Below are positions 25,301 to 40,300 of a DNA stretch of 64,000 nucleotides, piece by piece (position 1 is the first letter of the stretch; the number at the start of each line of letters is the position of its first letter). This stretch comes from Cordilura impudica. Lineage: Eukaryota > Arthropoda > Insecta > Diptera > Scathophagidae. The notes beneath the pieces were generated by a model. It was not told the DNA's origin, ran no database searches, and saw only the letters and a program-made list of their open reading frames with translations. Location of the stretch: positions 52,304,516 through 52,368,515 of the forward strand of contig OY821521.1 of the NCBI GenBank assembly GCA_963682025.1. Reading direction: 5' to 3'. A program made the position numbers and the translations under genes.

Positions 25301-28300
25301 GGTATAATGACTTTGTGCTGCTGTTTGTAACAACCAAAAATATTCGTCCTAGACCCATCTCTAATTATACCGATCGACTCAGAATCACTTTTTGAGTCGA
25401 AATAAGAATGTCCGTCCGTCCGTCCGTCCGTCCGTCCGTCCGTCTGTGTGTCCATGTAAAGTTTGTAATCAAACTGCAGGTCGCAAATATGAATATATTT
25501 TGACGAAATTTGGTATATAAGCTTTTGTCGGCCATAGGATGAACGCTATTGCAATTGGTGAGAATTGGTCCATGTTCAGACCTAGTCCCCATACAAATGA
25601 CCCCTATGAAATCAACATAAATTGCCATAAGATCCAAATTATCATATAAATCTTAGTCAAATTGGGTTTGTATGTGTTTATTACATCCATTAATCAGTAG
25701 TCCAAAAATGATACCTATGAGACAATTCTTAGTCATAGGCCCCATATAGAGCTGCTTCCCGATCTTCACTTAAATCTATCAAAAAACAAAAATATTGCAC
25801 AGATTTTTCTCAAATTTGGTTTGTATATATTTTTTCAAAGTATAAGTGACTTTACCAAATATGGTCAGGATCGGTCCATTTTTCGACCTAGTCCCCATAT
25901 AAATATAGTATCCGACATGAACTTTTTCATATCTGCAGCGAAAAAAATTAATAAAAATGCCACTCAAATTTGGTTTATTCTTATTCGCTATATCCAATTA
26001 GTTGGACCGAAGAGATAGGGCCTCTAAACCATGGTATAGGGTATCGTATGGTCGGGCTACACCGACTATAATTTTCTTACTTGTTTTTTTTTTGTTATAA
26101 CGGTTTTTAACAACAAATTATTTTCAAATAATAATTAAGAACTAATGTAGTGTCAGATGTTTCATAGAAAGGTACTTTTTTTTGGATATTATGGATATGT
26201 CTTCCAAATGTTAAGAAACTATAGAAGCCGAACGTAAACTTGTTATCAATTTTTGTAATGATATTAAAATTCATTGCGTAATATTGGATACAAAATCATT
26301 AAAAAAAGAAACCTTTCGATTAACATAAAAACGAAAAAGTTTTGACATTATCCACGGTCTGGACGCCCTAAAGCACTTTCTCTAATAAGAGAAATAAAGA
26401 AGCATTCAAAAATTCCAGAAAAAAAAAAATAACAAAAAACCTTAATAGAATGTTTAGAAAACGCGTCTGTCCAAAAACCTTCTGGTATGTGCCCGAAAAA
26501 AACCTTATACAAGATGAAGCGACCTGCATCTGCAAAAAAATTTGTGGAGACCTCGAATCCAATGCTTTTTACAGATGAAAGCAAATTTAATATTTATGGT
26601 AACGATGGTAGATGCAGAGTATGGAGAAAGACTGGTGAAGGGTTACAAGAAAAAAATCTATGTCCTACTCTTACTCACGTAGTTGGATCAGTTCTGGCGT
26701 GGTGGGTATGAGTGCTGCAGGTGCCGGAAACTTACATTTCATTGATGGAATATTAGACCACAGAAAATATACTGAGACTTTGAAATCTAATCTCCAGTCC
26801 AGCGTGCAAAAAATGGGATTACTAAACAACTACAACTTTAACGATTCGCAACACACTGCAGCAAATACTAAGTTTTGGCTTCTCTACTATACCCGACAAT
26901 TGTTGGAAATTCCTCTTCTTTCCTCAGATATTATAAAATCTCTGTGATCATTATGACAGATCACAGGAAGAATGCTACCTAATCGCACCACAGGTGACTC
27001 AAAATATATTTCTTCTATTTCTAGAAGTTTAGAAGCTATAATTACGAGAAAGTGATCACATACTAAATATTAATATAATAAAAGTTAGATGGTCGAATTA
27101 ATTTTTTAAGTTTGTTTTGAAGTGAAAGTTAAGTTTAATTTCTCTTTTTGTTTTAGTTTTTATAAATATGAATTTTTTTATAATATATATATTTATGTCA
27201 TATAAACCAAATTAAAAATTTTTAAATTATTATTTTAATTATTATTAGTGAGCACTCAGTTTTTGAGTCAACTGTATAAACATATGTCTACTTGCGCATA
27301 AGTAACGTTATGATTTATTTAATGAATAAATTTTTTCTTTCTGATTTTATTTACTTTGAAAGTATCTTCACATTATATTTCGAAAATCTTATCGTTCAAA
27401 TGGTGCCCATTGTTTTCATCGACCTGTTCTGATCTTTCGAAAGCCTTTCCCATAATTTTTCTTACAATTTTAGGTCCCAGCGCCCTCACTTGTTCTCAGA
27501 TATTGTCCATAAGCTTTTGGATGGTTCTTGGGTTATTGGCACACATCTTATGCTTTAGGTATAAAAAAAAATTGGTAGCCGTTAACTCGGGTGAACGCGG
27601 TGGGCAGTTACAATAAAAAACGCGATATTATTCGGTCGCCAAAAATTTCGCGCAGGAGTACTGGAATTATAGCTGTGACTTCATCTTGTTGAAACAACAA
27701 TTCTGAATTTTTCTCTACCTCTGGCCTTAAAAAATTTACAATAAATAAATAATTGCCCCGTATTGAATGTCATTTACATTAACCGCAATTTGTTAGTCGT
27801 TTTCGGAAGTTCTTCCACACTACACTGTGGGTGCATTTGATGTTCAGAAATTATTCTTGGATTTTGGGAACCTCATATTTTGCAATTTTGTTTATTTTCG
27901 TGACCATTGAGGTGAAAATGGAAATCATCACTCATTATGAATCTATTAATCATCTAGTTGTTTTCTAGGCACAATTCTTAAAAATAGCGACTTATTGAAT
28001 GTGAATATGTGCATGATTTAGTTTTAACTAAGGTTCAGAAAATCCACACATTAAACACATAATATACTGTTCTAAAGCAGCCAACACATATTTTTATGTT
28101 CATATCAATAATGTGTGTTTCTAAATTTTGTACGGTGCGAACACAATCATGACTTGTTTCGTTTTAATATTTCGTTATGTACACGAAAATGTTTCTATCA
28201 CATATTTTTTGTTTCGAACACACATACACCACACAGATTCGAGTGTAGCTTTATTTTAAGTTCGTTTTCTTGCACGTATACTGCTTAAAAAACAGAACAT

Positions 28301-31300
28301 GTTCTTTTTATTAATTTAATAAAACAAATTAATTATTTTAATTAAAAAATTTATAGTGGTTTTTTGTTAAAGGAAAAGGAGTTCGAGGCAATACGGGTAT
28401 CAGCTTTTATATAGTATTTCTCTGCTTTTTTTATGTATGGAACTATTACATATCAAACGCATCATAAGAAGCTCGAATTGGTTCTACGGTGAAAATAGAG
28501 GGTTGCATAATTATTCGTGCCGTGATAACACAACGGATCACAAAGTCTGTGCAAAATTTTTACATTTGTAGACACTTCTTACTTAACCAAATATTAATAT
28601 TTGAAACTAGATAAATTTTGAAAAAACCATTGATTTCTAAAGTTATCTGCAGTTTACAATTACGAAAAGTCCTTAGAAAAACAATTGTTGCAATTCACCT
28701 GATATAATAAGTCTGCAATAAAGGTTTGGACGAATCTGGCCACATTTCACTACTCAGATTTCACCAAAGGGTAGAATGATGACAATAGTATTGATATTTA
28801 TGACCGAAAAGTGCTGGTCAATTATCTAGTATTTTTCAATTACTCGAAGCTATAAAACCAACGTTATTGCCAACGAATTGTGATGGAGGTAATAACCGAA
28901 TTTCGTTTATTGATTGATTATGATTGTTAAATCTGTAGCATATATAATATTAATATTTCTTGTGACCGATGTTTTGTTCTACCGTTTTATTCCGATTTTG
29001 ACCAAACCTATATTATTTGAAAGGTATTTCTTTTTAGTCATTTTGCAGATTTACAGATTTTTAAATGTTTTCCTCTACTTTGAGTAAATTGCATTTAAAG
29101 TTGTTACTAACATATACATAAAATTATACATATGCTATGTGTGTTTTATTAAATTTGTTAATGTGTTTGTTAATGAGTTTGTTATCTTCATTCACAATAA
29201 TAATAAACCAAAAAGTGTTGGTTTGTGAATTAGCTAAGTTCAAAAATAAAGCTGTCTAGAAATTGCACTCGAATTTCGAGCGCTGGAATCTACTAGCTAA
29301 TAGTAAATGTATTATACAGTTGTTCAACTTTAAAAGAATTCGGTTGGCATTTTTTTTCTGTGTATAAAGATTATCAAGTAACATGACCGTGAATTAAGTC
29401 GAAATCCAATTTTTACTTAATTTCTAAATTTTTCTATAGCTAAATAAATTATGTTCAGTATGTGTTAATTTCTGGTTTTTAAATTTTCTTATTTCATTCC
29501 AAAATTACGAAAGTCTCATTTTCATTTAATTTAGATTATGAGTGGTTTTCTGATCTCATTTACCTCGTTTACTATATAAATACTATTCAACAATTGATCA
29601 ACTCATAAACCAAAAATGTCATTCTCTATGAATCACAATTCAAATTTGTGAATCAAAGGATTTGACGACAAAATAATTTACACAATTTAATAACAAACTG
29701 ACAGCTTAAGTTAAAATTTTTTAATTTAAAATTTACCGAAAATTATGTTCTCTTTTTAAACTAAAAATAAATTGATATTTTATTTTAGATTTCATTAAAA
29801 AACATGCTAATTCCTTTGATTACAAAATGTTTTCTTGTTGTGAGGTATTGCCGTATTTTTTTTTTGTATAAAAATAACCAAAATAATGACATTTGTTATT
29901 CAAACACATGTATGTCACTCACTCTCCATTGGTTTGCGACACTTATAACGCTGCTAGACGATTTATTACTTTATATTTTTTGGCGTCAGATCACTAAAAA
30001 CACTTTGTTTTAAGAACCACGCATAAATATTAACATCACATTTTGAAATTGCGAGTCCAACACACATAACAACAAAAGCAAACAATTTAACACCCGCCAT
30101 TTCATAGAAGATTAAAAAAAAATTATGTTTAATAATAATTTGGCCGTCATCCAACCATTTATTTTTTCAAAATACTTGACACGAGGTATGGATTTTCGTT
30201 TTTCAAAGATACTAAAAGGGGGTTATTTTGAAAATGAATTTTTATTATTTCTTTTTGAATTGCAAATATAATATACGCTCGTCTTGTAAAAACAGATGTT
30301 TTCGGAAGTTTACTGTTGTAGAATTTTTTTAATTGCAAGTTTGTAGAAATACTAATTTCTTCATTATAAATCGGCACTGAAAAACAATCTGTTGAGTAAT
30401 GTACTTTTAATTTATTTAAAAAAATACTTTTTGATAATTGGAAATTATATATTTTTTATTTATTTTTTAATTCTAAATAGCTATGTATGGGTTTTCGGTA
30501 ACGCGATAAAGTTTTTGGCATTTGTATTATATTATATGAGAACGTTTTTAGAATGTATTATTATATTTAAGTGATGGAAAACATATATTTTATATTTGCT
30601 CATCTCTAAAGCATGTGTGCACATCACTAATGTATCACCAGGGTATTAAAAAAAAAATTAAATGAATATACACTTGCTAAAAAAAAGTATCAGAATTAAA
30701 ACTGTCATAATACAAATAATAAGAAAAAGTTAACTAAACCGAATTATTCTTTTTTTAAGTTTAGTTTTTATACCCTCCATACCACTGTGCAAAGGGTATA
30801 TTTATATCAGTTAGTCAATTTGTAAGTCACCGGAATAAATTCCGGAGACCCATAAACTAAAATGTGACGTCGATCTGGCAATGTCCATCTGTCTCTCTGT
30901 CTGTTGAAAACATTCTCCAGCCCGCAATAGGTCGAGGGGGTCATACTACTTAGGCTTGAAATGTTGGCTAGAATCTGCAGCAGTATGCTATTGAATTTGG
31001 AGCCTCTAGACGAAATTGGTGAGAAATGACGTACGGAAATGTAAGGACTCCAATAAAATTTCATATAAAAATTAAAAATTAAAAATTAAAAATTAAAAAT
31101 TAAAAATTAATAATTAAAAATTAAAAATTAAAAATTAAAAATTAAAAATTAAAAATTAAAAATTAAAAATTAAAAATTAAAAATTAAAAATTAAAAATTA
31201 AAAATTAAAATTAAAAATTAAAAATTAAAAATTAAAAATTAAAAATTAAAAATTAAAAATTAAAAATTAAAAATTAAAAATTAAAAATTAAAAATTAAAA

Positions 31301-34300
31301 ATTAAAAATTAAAAATTAAAAATTAAAAATTAAAAATTAAAAATTAAAAATTAAAAATTAAAAATTAAAAATTAAAAATTAAAAATTAAAAATTAAAAAT
31401 TAAAAATTAAAAATTAAAAATTAAAAATTAAAAATTAAAAATTAAAAATTAAAAATTAAAAATTAAAAATTAAAAATTAAAAATTAAAAATTAAAAATTA
31501 AAAATTAAAAATTAAAAATTAAAAATTAAAAATTAAAAATTAAAAATTAAAAATTAAAAATTAAAAATTAAAAATTAAAAATTAAAAATTAAAAATTAAA
31601 AATTAAAAATTAAAAATTAAAAATTAAAAATTAAAAATTAAAAATTAAAAATTAAAAATTAAAAATTAAAAATTAAAAATTAAAAATTAAAAATTAAAAA
31701 TTAAAAATTAAAAATTAAAAATTAAAAATTAAAAATTAAAAATTAAAAATTAAAAATTAAAAATTAAAAATTAAAAATTAAAAATTAAAAATTAAAAATT
31801 AAAAATTAAAAATTAAAAATTAAAAATTAAAAATTAAAAATTAAAAATTAAAAATTAAAAATTAAAAATTAAAAATTAAAAATTAAAAATTAAAAATTAA
31901 AAATTAAAAATTAAAAATTAAAAATTAAAAATTAAAAATTAAAAATTAAAAATTAAAAATTAAAAATTAAAAATTAAAAATTAAAAATTAAAAATTAAAA
32001 ATTAAAAATTAAAAATTAAAAATTAAAAATTAAAAATTAAAAATTAAAAATTAAAAATTAAAAATTAAAAATTAAAAATTAAAAATTAAAAATTAAAAAT
32101 TAAAAATTAAAAATTAAAAATTAAAAATTAAAACTTAAAAATTAAAAATTAAAAATTAAAAATTAAAAATTAAAAATTAAAAATTAAAAATGAAAAATTA
32201 AAAATTAAAAATTAAAAATTAAAAATTAAAAATTAAAAATTAAAAATTAAAAATTAAAAATTAAAAATTAAATATTAAAAATTAAAAATTATTAAAAATT
32301 AAAAATTAAAAATTAAAAATCAAAAATCAAAAATTAAAAATTAAAAATTAAAAATTAAAAATTAAAAATTAAAAATTAAAAATTAAAAATTAAAAATTAA
32401 AAATTAAAATTAAAAATTAAAAATTAAAAATTAAAAATTAAAAATTAAAAATTAAAAATTAAAAATTAAAAATTAAAAATTAAAAATTAAAAATTAAAAA
32501 TTAAAAATTAAAAATTAAAAATTAAAAATTAAAAATTAAAAATTAAAAATTAAAAATTAAAAATTAAAAATTAAAAATTAAAAATTAAAAATTAAAAATT
32601 AAAAATTAAAAATTAAAAATTAAAAATTAAAAATTAAAAATTAAAGATTAAAAATTAAAAATTAAAAATTATAAATTAAAAATTAAAAATTAAGGTCTGA
32701 AAATAGTCTTATAGGGATCAAACTTTGGGTATTATGACGCCGGCTGCGTTTAATAATGAATTTCATTGGTGTTCTATGAAGTACTTAGGGAACCTATAGG
32801 TTTTCTACTCTTGAAAAGAAAAATAATGCGATTTTTTAAATTGAAATTAATTCTTTCTTTAGAAGACATGATCATTGTTTTTTATAGAAAAAAATTACAA
32901 TAGAAATTGGACAACAAGAAAAACAATTAACTTTAAATTTAATTGGTATTTGAATTTAATGTTTCAGTATCAGCAACAGTTTTGAAGTGGTAGCCGTGCC
33001 CAATTTTGGGTGAAGGGTACAAAGATTCGGCATAGCCGAATTTAACACTCTTACTTCATTTTACATTTATTCAAGATTTATTGCCTTTTAACAAATTTTA
33101 TACAGGTTAACAATGTAAACATGAATAAATAAGTCATAAAAAAAGTATTCGCACATTTTAAAAATTAATACAAAAAATTGAATTTGCATTAAATACTGCT
33201 TATGTTAGTCACTTGTAGGATATCCTTTGGACTTTATGACCTTTGTGAGCAGATTTGACATCAACTTACCCAACTTTAGGGTATCCTCTTTTCTTATTCG
33301 ACCCCTCATCCAAAATGATACTTTCTAACACTTTCTTTGAGGTTATTTAATGTTGCCGGATTCTTCGCTCCAGTAAATCCCAGATTGTGCTCTTCTCCAG
33401 GGCCAAGTTGAAGTGCGCCTTATTTTAAGTTTTGTTTTAAAATGTTTATATATCCAATTTGATCCACTATAGACTCAATAAATATGAGTTTACCAACTTC
33501 GTTGCCGGCCATATGACTCCAAATCATAATGCTACCTCCACGGTGTTTAATGCAGTTCTACTTTTTCGCCAAACTAACTTTTTTCTTTTAATGCCGAAAA
33601 TGCAAAATTTGCTTTCAGCTGCAAATTATATACATTCCAAAAATTCTGTCGCCTTGTTTACATACTCATTTGCAAAGTCCATACTTTTTTTTTTCTATTG
33701 AGTGCGGAAATGAATGGCTGACGAAAGAAAGCTCACTTTTGAATGACGCATTGCACTGAGAAGTGGCTTCAGCCTGTGATGATTTTTCTTTCGGCAGCAC
33801 CAATTTCTTTAATTTTGCGATTCAACTGAAATATAATTAAGTCAAATCACCCTATTATAAAAACAAGTTTAACTTCTACTAAAATAAAATCGATGAAACA
33901 GACCTGCACGTGGTTGCAGAACTCTAATTGTAAATGTACGAATACTTTTTCCGACAGTCAAACATATTAAAGTAGAAACGTTTCGTAATTTTTTTGAAAA
34001 ATAAATATAACTTGCGGTGTGTTAAAAATATTTTAAATATCCACCTTCTAGTGTACGGTTACTTTTTCTAGCAAGTGTATAGAGTATATTTGAGGTGAAA
34101 GTGAGAACAGAAATAGCATTCATCGTTCAATATTTATGTTTTTAGTCATATATAGAATGTATTATTAAGTCGTTGAACCCATTATGCGATATTTTGTAAA
34201 TCCTTCATCACTCAGTCCATGAAGATGGTTCAACTAGAGGCCACATTTAAGAAAAGTTAGATAGCTCAAATTCGATTAGAGACGAAGAATAGACACACAT

Positions 34301-37300
34301 ACTGTTTATAAAGCTTTAGAAGTTCACATTCTTAGGAAAGACGTAAAAAAAATTTAAATCACCAGAGCTTCTAAAGAATTTATTTCGAAATTTAATTAGC
34401 TCTGATTGCCAATCCAAAAAGAAGTCACTGGCCACATTGAACTGAATGAATTAAAATTTTTACCAATTTGTTATCTTGTCTAAAGATCCCATTCATATTT
34501 AGTAATTATTTTAATATGTTTATGAATACATTCAAATATTTTAAGTGTCAAAAAGCCTATTTTGGACTTAAATGAAAACCTTTTTTGTTATTAAAGATTA
34601 AAATTAAAATTTTTGTTTATTTATCTCTTTTAGGAACATGAGAACAAAAGTCTTTAAGCGACTTAGAAGAAAAGTTAAGTTATTTTGCGACTTAAGATGA
34701 AATACCAAAGTCTATACATTTCGCTCACCTTCTGTAATGTCAGACATTTTTTGGCTGCATTCATTTTAAGAGATCCTGAAAATGTATTTTAAACATGAGT
34801 CATGTTGCAGAAGGTTTTTTTTACCCTATACCAATATGTGGTCAGGGTATAATGACTTTATACTATGTTTATAACTACTAAAAATATTTAACCTATACCC
34901 ATCTTTTATTATACCGATCGACTCAGAATCACTTTCGATTTAGCGATGTCCGTCCGTCCGTCTGTCCGTCTGTGTGTCCATGTAGACCTTATAATCAAAC
35001 TACAGGTCGCGAATATGAATATATTTTGATGAAATTTGGGGTATAAAATAATTTAGTTTTTTGATAGATTTAATTGAAAATCGGGAAGCCGCTTTATATG
35101 GGGGCTCTGACAGGCGGACGGACGGACATCGCTAAATCGAAAGTAATTCTGAGTCGATCGGTATAATAAAAGATGGGTATAGGTTAAATATTTTTGGAAG
35201 AAAGTAATTCTGAGTCGATCGGTATAAAAAATGGGTCTAGGTCAAATACTTTTGGTAGTTACAAACATCAGCACAAAGTCATTATGCCCTGACCACATAG
35301 TGGTATAAGTTATAGTAAAATTGTTAGGATTTTTAAAAGTTTCCAATGTATTGTCACTCACTGTATATACTATATATTTGGAAAAAGAAAGTGACTTTGT
35401 TAAATATGGTGACGATGGGTGCATTTTGCGACCAAGTCCACATTTTAGAATAGCATCCGATATGAACTTTTTAATTTCTGTGGGCAACAAATTCAAAACA
35501 ATTTATGCTTTCTCTAAAATCATGATATAGGATATCGGTCTAAACCAACTTCGTACTTTTTGTTCTTAAATTTGGAAAAATACCTTAAAAACTCGTCTGA
35601 AATAATCACCAGAATATAAAAACTGACTAAATAAATTTAACATATAAAAAAAAATATTTAATACACCTGACTATATATTATTTAAATAAATTGTTTTTTA
35701 AAACTATTCATAATATATAAATAAAAAAAAATGCATTCCACCACAAAAAACCGGAAAAATAATGTTTATATTTTGGTTCTTAAACCAACAGAAATGCAGC
35801 CAAAAAAAAACATAAATAAATAAAAATACACATACCACAACCAACCAGAAAACCAACATAAACAGAATCAAAATTTAATCACTATTGGAATAATGGAATG
35901 AGTTTAACTCTAAATTTAGATATTTAACACATATAGATAAACAACAGCAGCATGTATGATGTCAAAAAAAAGCAATTTATTTTTTTACTTTTTTTTTTGG
36001 TTCTGCAGCAATCATGGCAACATATTATTTTTGCTGCCAGGAAGAAATGAACAGGGTGAAGCTCGAAACATGCAACAGGCGCAATGTACTAACCATACAG
36101 ACACACACACAGGAAAATTGAGTGCAAAACCATAAATTGATATGCCTGGTGGAAAGTATATTAATGTACATGGAGATGTTCTTCTTCAATAATGGTTCTA
36201 TTTCAATAGGCATGAATGAATTATCCACAAGAGGCATTATACAAATGCATAAGTGTGACTACAAGCATATTGTTGGAAGAGAAGTAACCCAATGATCTAA
36301 AATGGTTTTGATTTTCTGAAGAATTTTTTTGTACATTTTGAAGTGAGTTGAGTAGAAAATTTTTCAGATTCAGAAGGTCCCTTGAACTTTTTTTTATTGA
36401 GAAATGAAAGGAAAACATGGGTGTGTATAATACACATATAACCAATATTTTGGTATATGAAGAAAGTCTGGGAAATAAGGTCAAGAAAGTCTAACTTACA
36501 AGACAGGTCTCATCTGAAGATCGCGATGAGACTAAAAAATGTGAATTACGAAAATCTCTGACATACAAATGTAAGAATGTTTTTAATGCTACTTATATTA
36601 AAAAGAAAAACAAAAAATAAAATTATAGTCGGTCTAAATCGACTATATGATACCCTAAACTACACATTTCTATAGAGGTTCTTGTATCCAATTTTGCTGA
36701 TACAATAACTGGATATACAATAACTGGATATAAGTCAAATTTTAGTGGTGGTGTTATTAATATGTGGGGTGCAGATATGAAAAAGTATATAATGATATTT
36801 TTATATGGGGACTAGGTCAAAAAATCAACCGATCGTGACCATATTCAGTAAAGTCACTTACTTTTAGAAAAATCATATATAAATCAAATTTAAAAAAAAT
36901 GTGTGGAATATTTTTTTTTTTCAAAGATTTAAGTAAAGATTGGGAATCAGCTTTATAGTATATGGGGACTATGACTAAAACTTACCCTACAGAGTTAATT
37001 TTTGATGTGTAAACATCTATACGCGCAGTGGAGTAAATTTCTATTTCACAATACAATCACAAAAACAGCGTAACAAAAGAGCCGTAAGACAAAATCGGTG
37101 TGAATTATGATTGTATTGGTGAAAAAATAAAAACCTTTTTGAAAATGAAAAAATTAAAAATAAAAAACGAAAAACTAAAAATCAAAAATAAAAAATGAAA
37201 AATAAAAATGAAAAATGAATAATAAAATAAAAGAAAAATAAAAAATAAAAAATGAAAAATAAAAATTAAAAATTAAAAAAAAAAATAAAAAATTAAAAAT

Positions 37301-40300
37301 AAAAAATTAAAAATAAAATATGAAAAATGAAAAATTATAAATTAAAAGAAAAAAAAAAAAATGAAAAAAAAAAATGAAAAATAAAAATAAAAAATGAATA
37401 AAAAATTAAAAATAAAAAAAATGAAAAATGAAAAATAAAAAATCAAAAATAAAAAACGAAAAATGAAAAATCAAAATGAAAAAAAAAAAAAAAATGATAA
37501 ATGAAAAATAAAAAATGAAAAATAAGAAACGAAAAATGAAAAATGAAAAAATTCAAAATAAAAAATGAATAATTACTATTTTTATATTAGCAGAGCCCCT
37601 GCAGTTGATTGCTATAAGTGATACATAGATGGCGCTTTATGTTTTATTTTAAAACAGTGCCATAAAAAAATCTTTAATTACTAGATGTTTAGACATCTCC
37701 CCTGTGATCGGACTCACATGATTGAAATGGAGTCAGTGCAATTTTTTTTTGTAACAATAATAATGCAGATTGATTGTTTTATTTATTTCATTTTGCCTAG
37801 TTAAGAATTGAATATGTAAACTTCAGATTTACAAATATAGTACATAGGTTTTTAATATTTAGTATTTTTAACAAAAAATTTTTTTTGCCCTTAATTGTTT
37901 TTTAATTTTTGTCAGATTCAAATATTTTTTCTATAGAATCACCAAAAGTCACCGTAGACTTGACAAAAAGAATTCGCGGGGGACGGTTACCCTTTCTTTA
38001 AATGATTACCCATATATTCACCCCTGTTCTTGAAACCACTATCACAAAAAAAAAAACTCGTAAATGAAAAAATTCTTAAATCTACGAGTTTTTTGCTGTT
38101 CTCTAATTTCAATAAGAATATTTTTTCTCGCTTTAATTCACATAGAAAAGGCTTTGTAAAATCAAAACTAAAAAAACTAATTGATATTGAAACTCTAACA
38201 TGTTTTTTATTGAACCTTGTCATTATTTTAAAAAATTAGACATTAATTTTATGAAAAAAAAAACGATTTTAAAAAACGTCTACATTTTGCGCGATGTTAA
38301 TAAAACACACTTTTTGCGATGATGCTGTTCTATAACTATAATAATTTACACAATCTATTTTCCATTATAATTTTTTCAATTATAACATAGATTCTTTATG
38401 CACTAATTATTGCAAATAAAGGAATTAAAAAATTTTTTTTCATCAAATCACATATTTTTATTTTTTTTCATATGTTCGAAACAGTAGTGGTGCCAGTCAA
38501 ATCCAATTTATTTGAATATCGAATTTTTTTTTGGTGATGCCTAACTTTTTAAAAATAGAAAAGTAATTTTTAATTGAATGAAATTGAAAAACAAAAACAA
38601 TTAAATGAACAAATAAGTTGTTATTTTAAAAGAAAATATTTTTCTTTATACTTTTTCTATAAACTTAAGAAAAAACATGCAGAAAATACTTAAAAGTTTT
38701 TTTGAAACTGAATAAAGAACCATATGGCACCTCGGTTTCTAGATAACATATGTTCTTAACTCAAACATATGGTTCTTAACTCAAACATATGTTTCCATTA
38801 AATAAATAAAAAAAGTGGTTTCAAGAAACCCAAAATTTCAATTCCATGTGATTTTAAATTCCCTCTTATTCAAATAACAACGTTTCAAGAACAGGGCTGG
38901 TAATGTAAATTTTCACAAAAAGTTATCAAAAGTATTAAAGTTATAAAATATAGAAATAATAATAAAATAATCGGATTCCCGGTTTGTTTCGATGTTATGT
39001 ACATCATTATTATACCCTATACCACTATGTGGTCAGATTATAATAACTTTGTGCTGATGTTTGTAACTACCAAAAATATTTGACCTAGACCCACCTTTTA
39101 TTATACCGATCGACTCAGAATCACTTTCTGAGTCGATTTACCGTTATCCGTCTGTCTGTCCGTCTCTGTGTCCAAGTAAATTTTGTAATCAAACTAAAGG
39201 CGGCAAATATGAATATGTTTTGATGAAATTTGATATATAAGCTTCTAATGGCCATATAACGACTGCGATTGAAATTGTTGAAAATTGGTGCATGTTCAGA
39301 CCTAGTCCCCATAAAAATGACCCCTATGAGATCGACTTAAATTGCCATAAGATCCAAATTATCATATAGATCTCGTTCAAATTGGGCTTGTGTATGTGTA
39401 TTACACCCATTTATCAGTAATCCAAAAATAAACCCTATGGGACAATTCTTAGTAAAAGTCCCCTTATAAAGCAGCTTCCCGATCTTCACTTCAACCTATC
39501 CTAAAAAAAAATATTGCACAGATATTTCTCAAATTTGGTTTAGAAATGTTTTTGTACAAAAAAATTGACTTTAGCCAATATGGTCAGGATCGGTTCATTT
39601 TTCGACCCAGTCCCCATGTAAATATAGCATATGAACTTTTTAAAATCTGCAGAGAAAAATTCCATTCAGATTTGGTTTATGCTTATTATATATACCCAAT
39701 TAGTTGGACCTAAGGCCAATTCTCTAAACGCATGGTTAGGGTATCGCATAGTCGGTCTAGGCCAATTGTTTTTTAACAAAGTGGTTATTTTTTTTTTGTT
39801 CCGTAACTATGATCAGCTGGCAAAAGTTCTTACAGAAAATGTAAAATCACGTAAAAAGCCAAAATTAAATTTTCGTTTTTAAAAATTGAAACAAGCTTAA
39901 TGTCAAAATAGAAATCGAAATGAATATGACAAATTACAATTAAGCTCTTCAACAAATATTTTCTTTAGTTAATTTAAAAAATTATATGTGTATGTATATG
40001 TAGGTATCCATTTTAGAATACTTCCCTTTGTTCGATGTAATGCGTGAATAGCAACGAATGCAAAGTAATTAACAGAATCATTATGCGGCGGCCTGTCTTC
40101 TAAAAGTTTTGTTTTCATTCTATTTAATGACTTATGTATGTTTTGTTTTTATTATTCTTCCGCCACTCTGTTCCAGTTACAACAAGTTTTCATTTTTAAT
40201 GATGATGATGCTCTTTTCTTCCACTTTATCTCTTATCTTACTAACATAAAATATCCACTTAACAGTTTGAATTAGGGAGGAGTGATGTTTCATAGATGTT

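Larger units (their letters stand above)
30660..34085. mobile_element. Region bounded by Tc1-like inverted ends, nested
   Basis: ATACACTTGCTAAAAAAAAG at 30669 and, inverted, CTTTTTCTAGCAAGTGTATA near 34062-34082 form end-like repeats. Related ends occur at 33146 (AAAAAGTATTCGCACAT) and 33940 (ATGTACGAATACTTTTTCCG). Between them are a second GTCY-type element with the AAAAATT array and a Tc1 transposase remnant. Which pairs of ends belong together is unclear. Confidence 0.5.

Noticed and set aside
27356..27616. 86-residue + strand frame
   Set aside because: It is antisense to a mariner transposase remnant whose motifs ([15 protein letters not shown]) are on the minus strand.
31066..32693. CRISPR-like periodicity
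   Set aside because: A pure 7-bp tandem microsatellite without spacers in an insect genome; not a CRISPR array.
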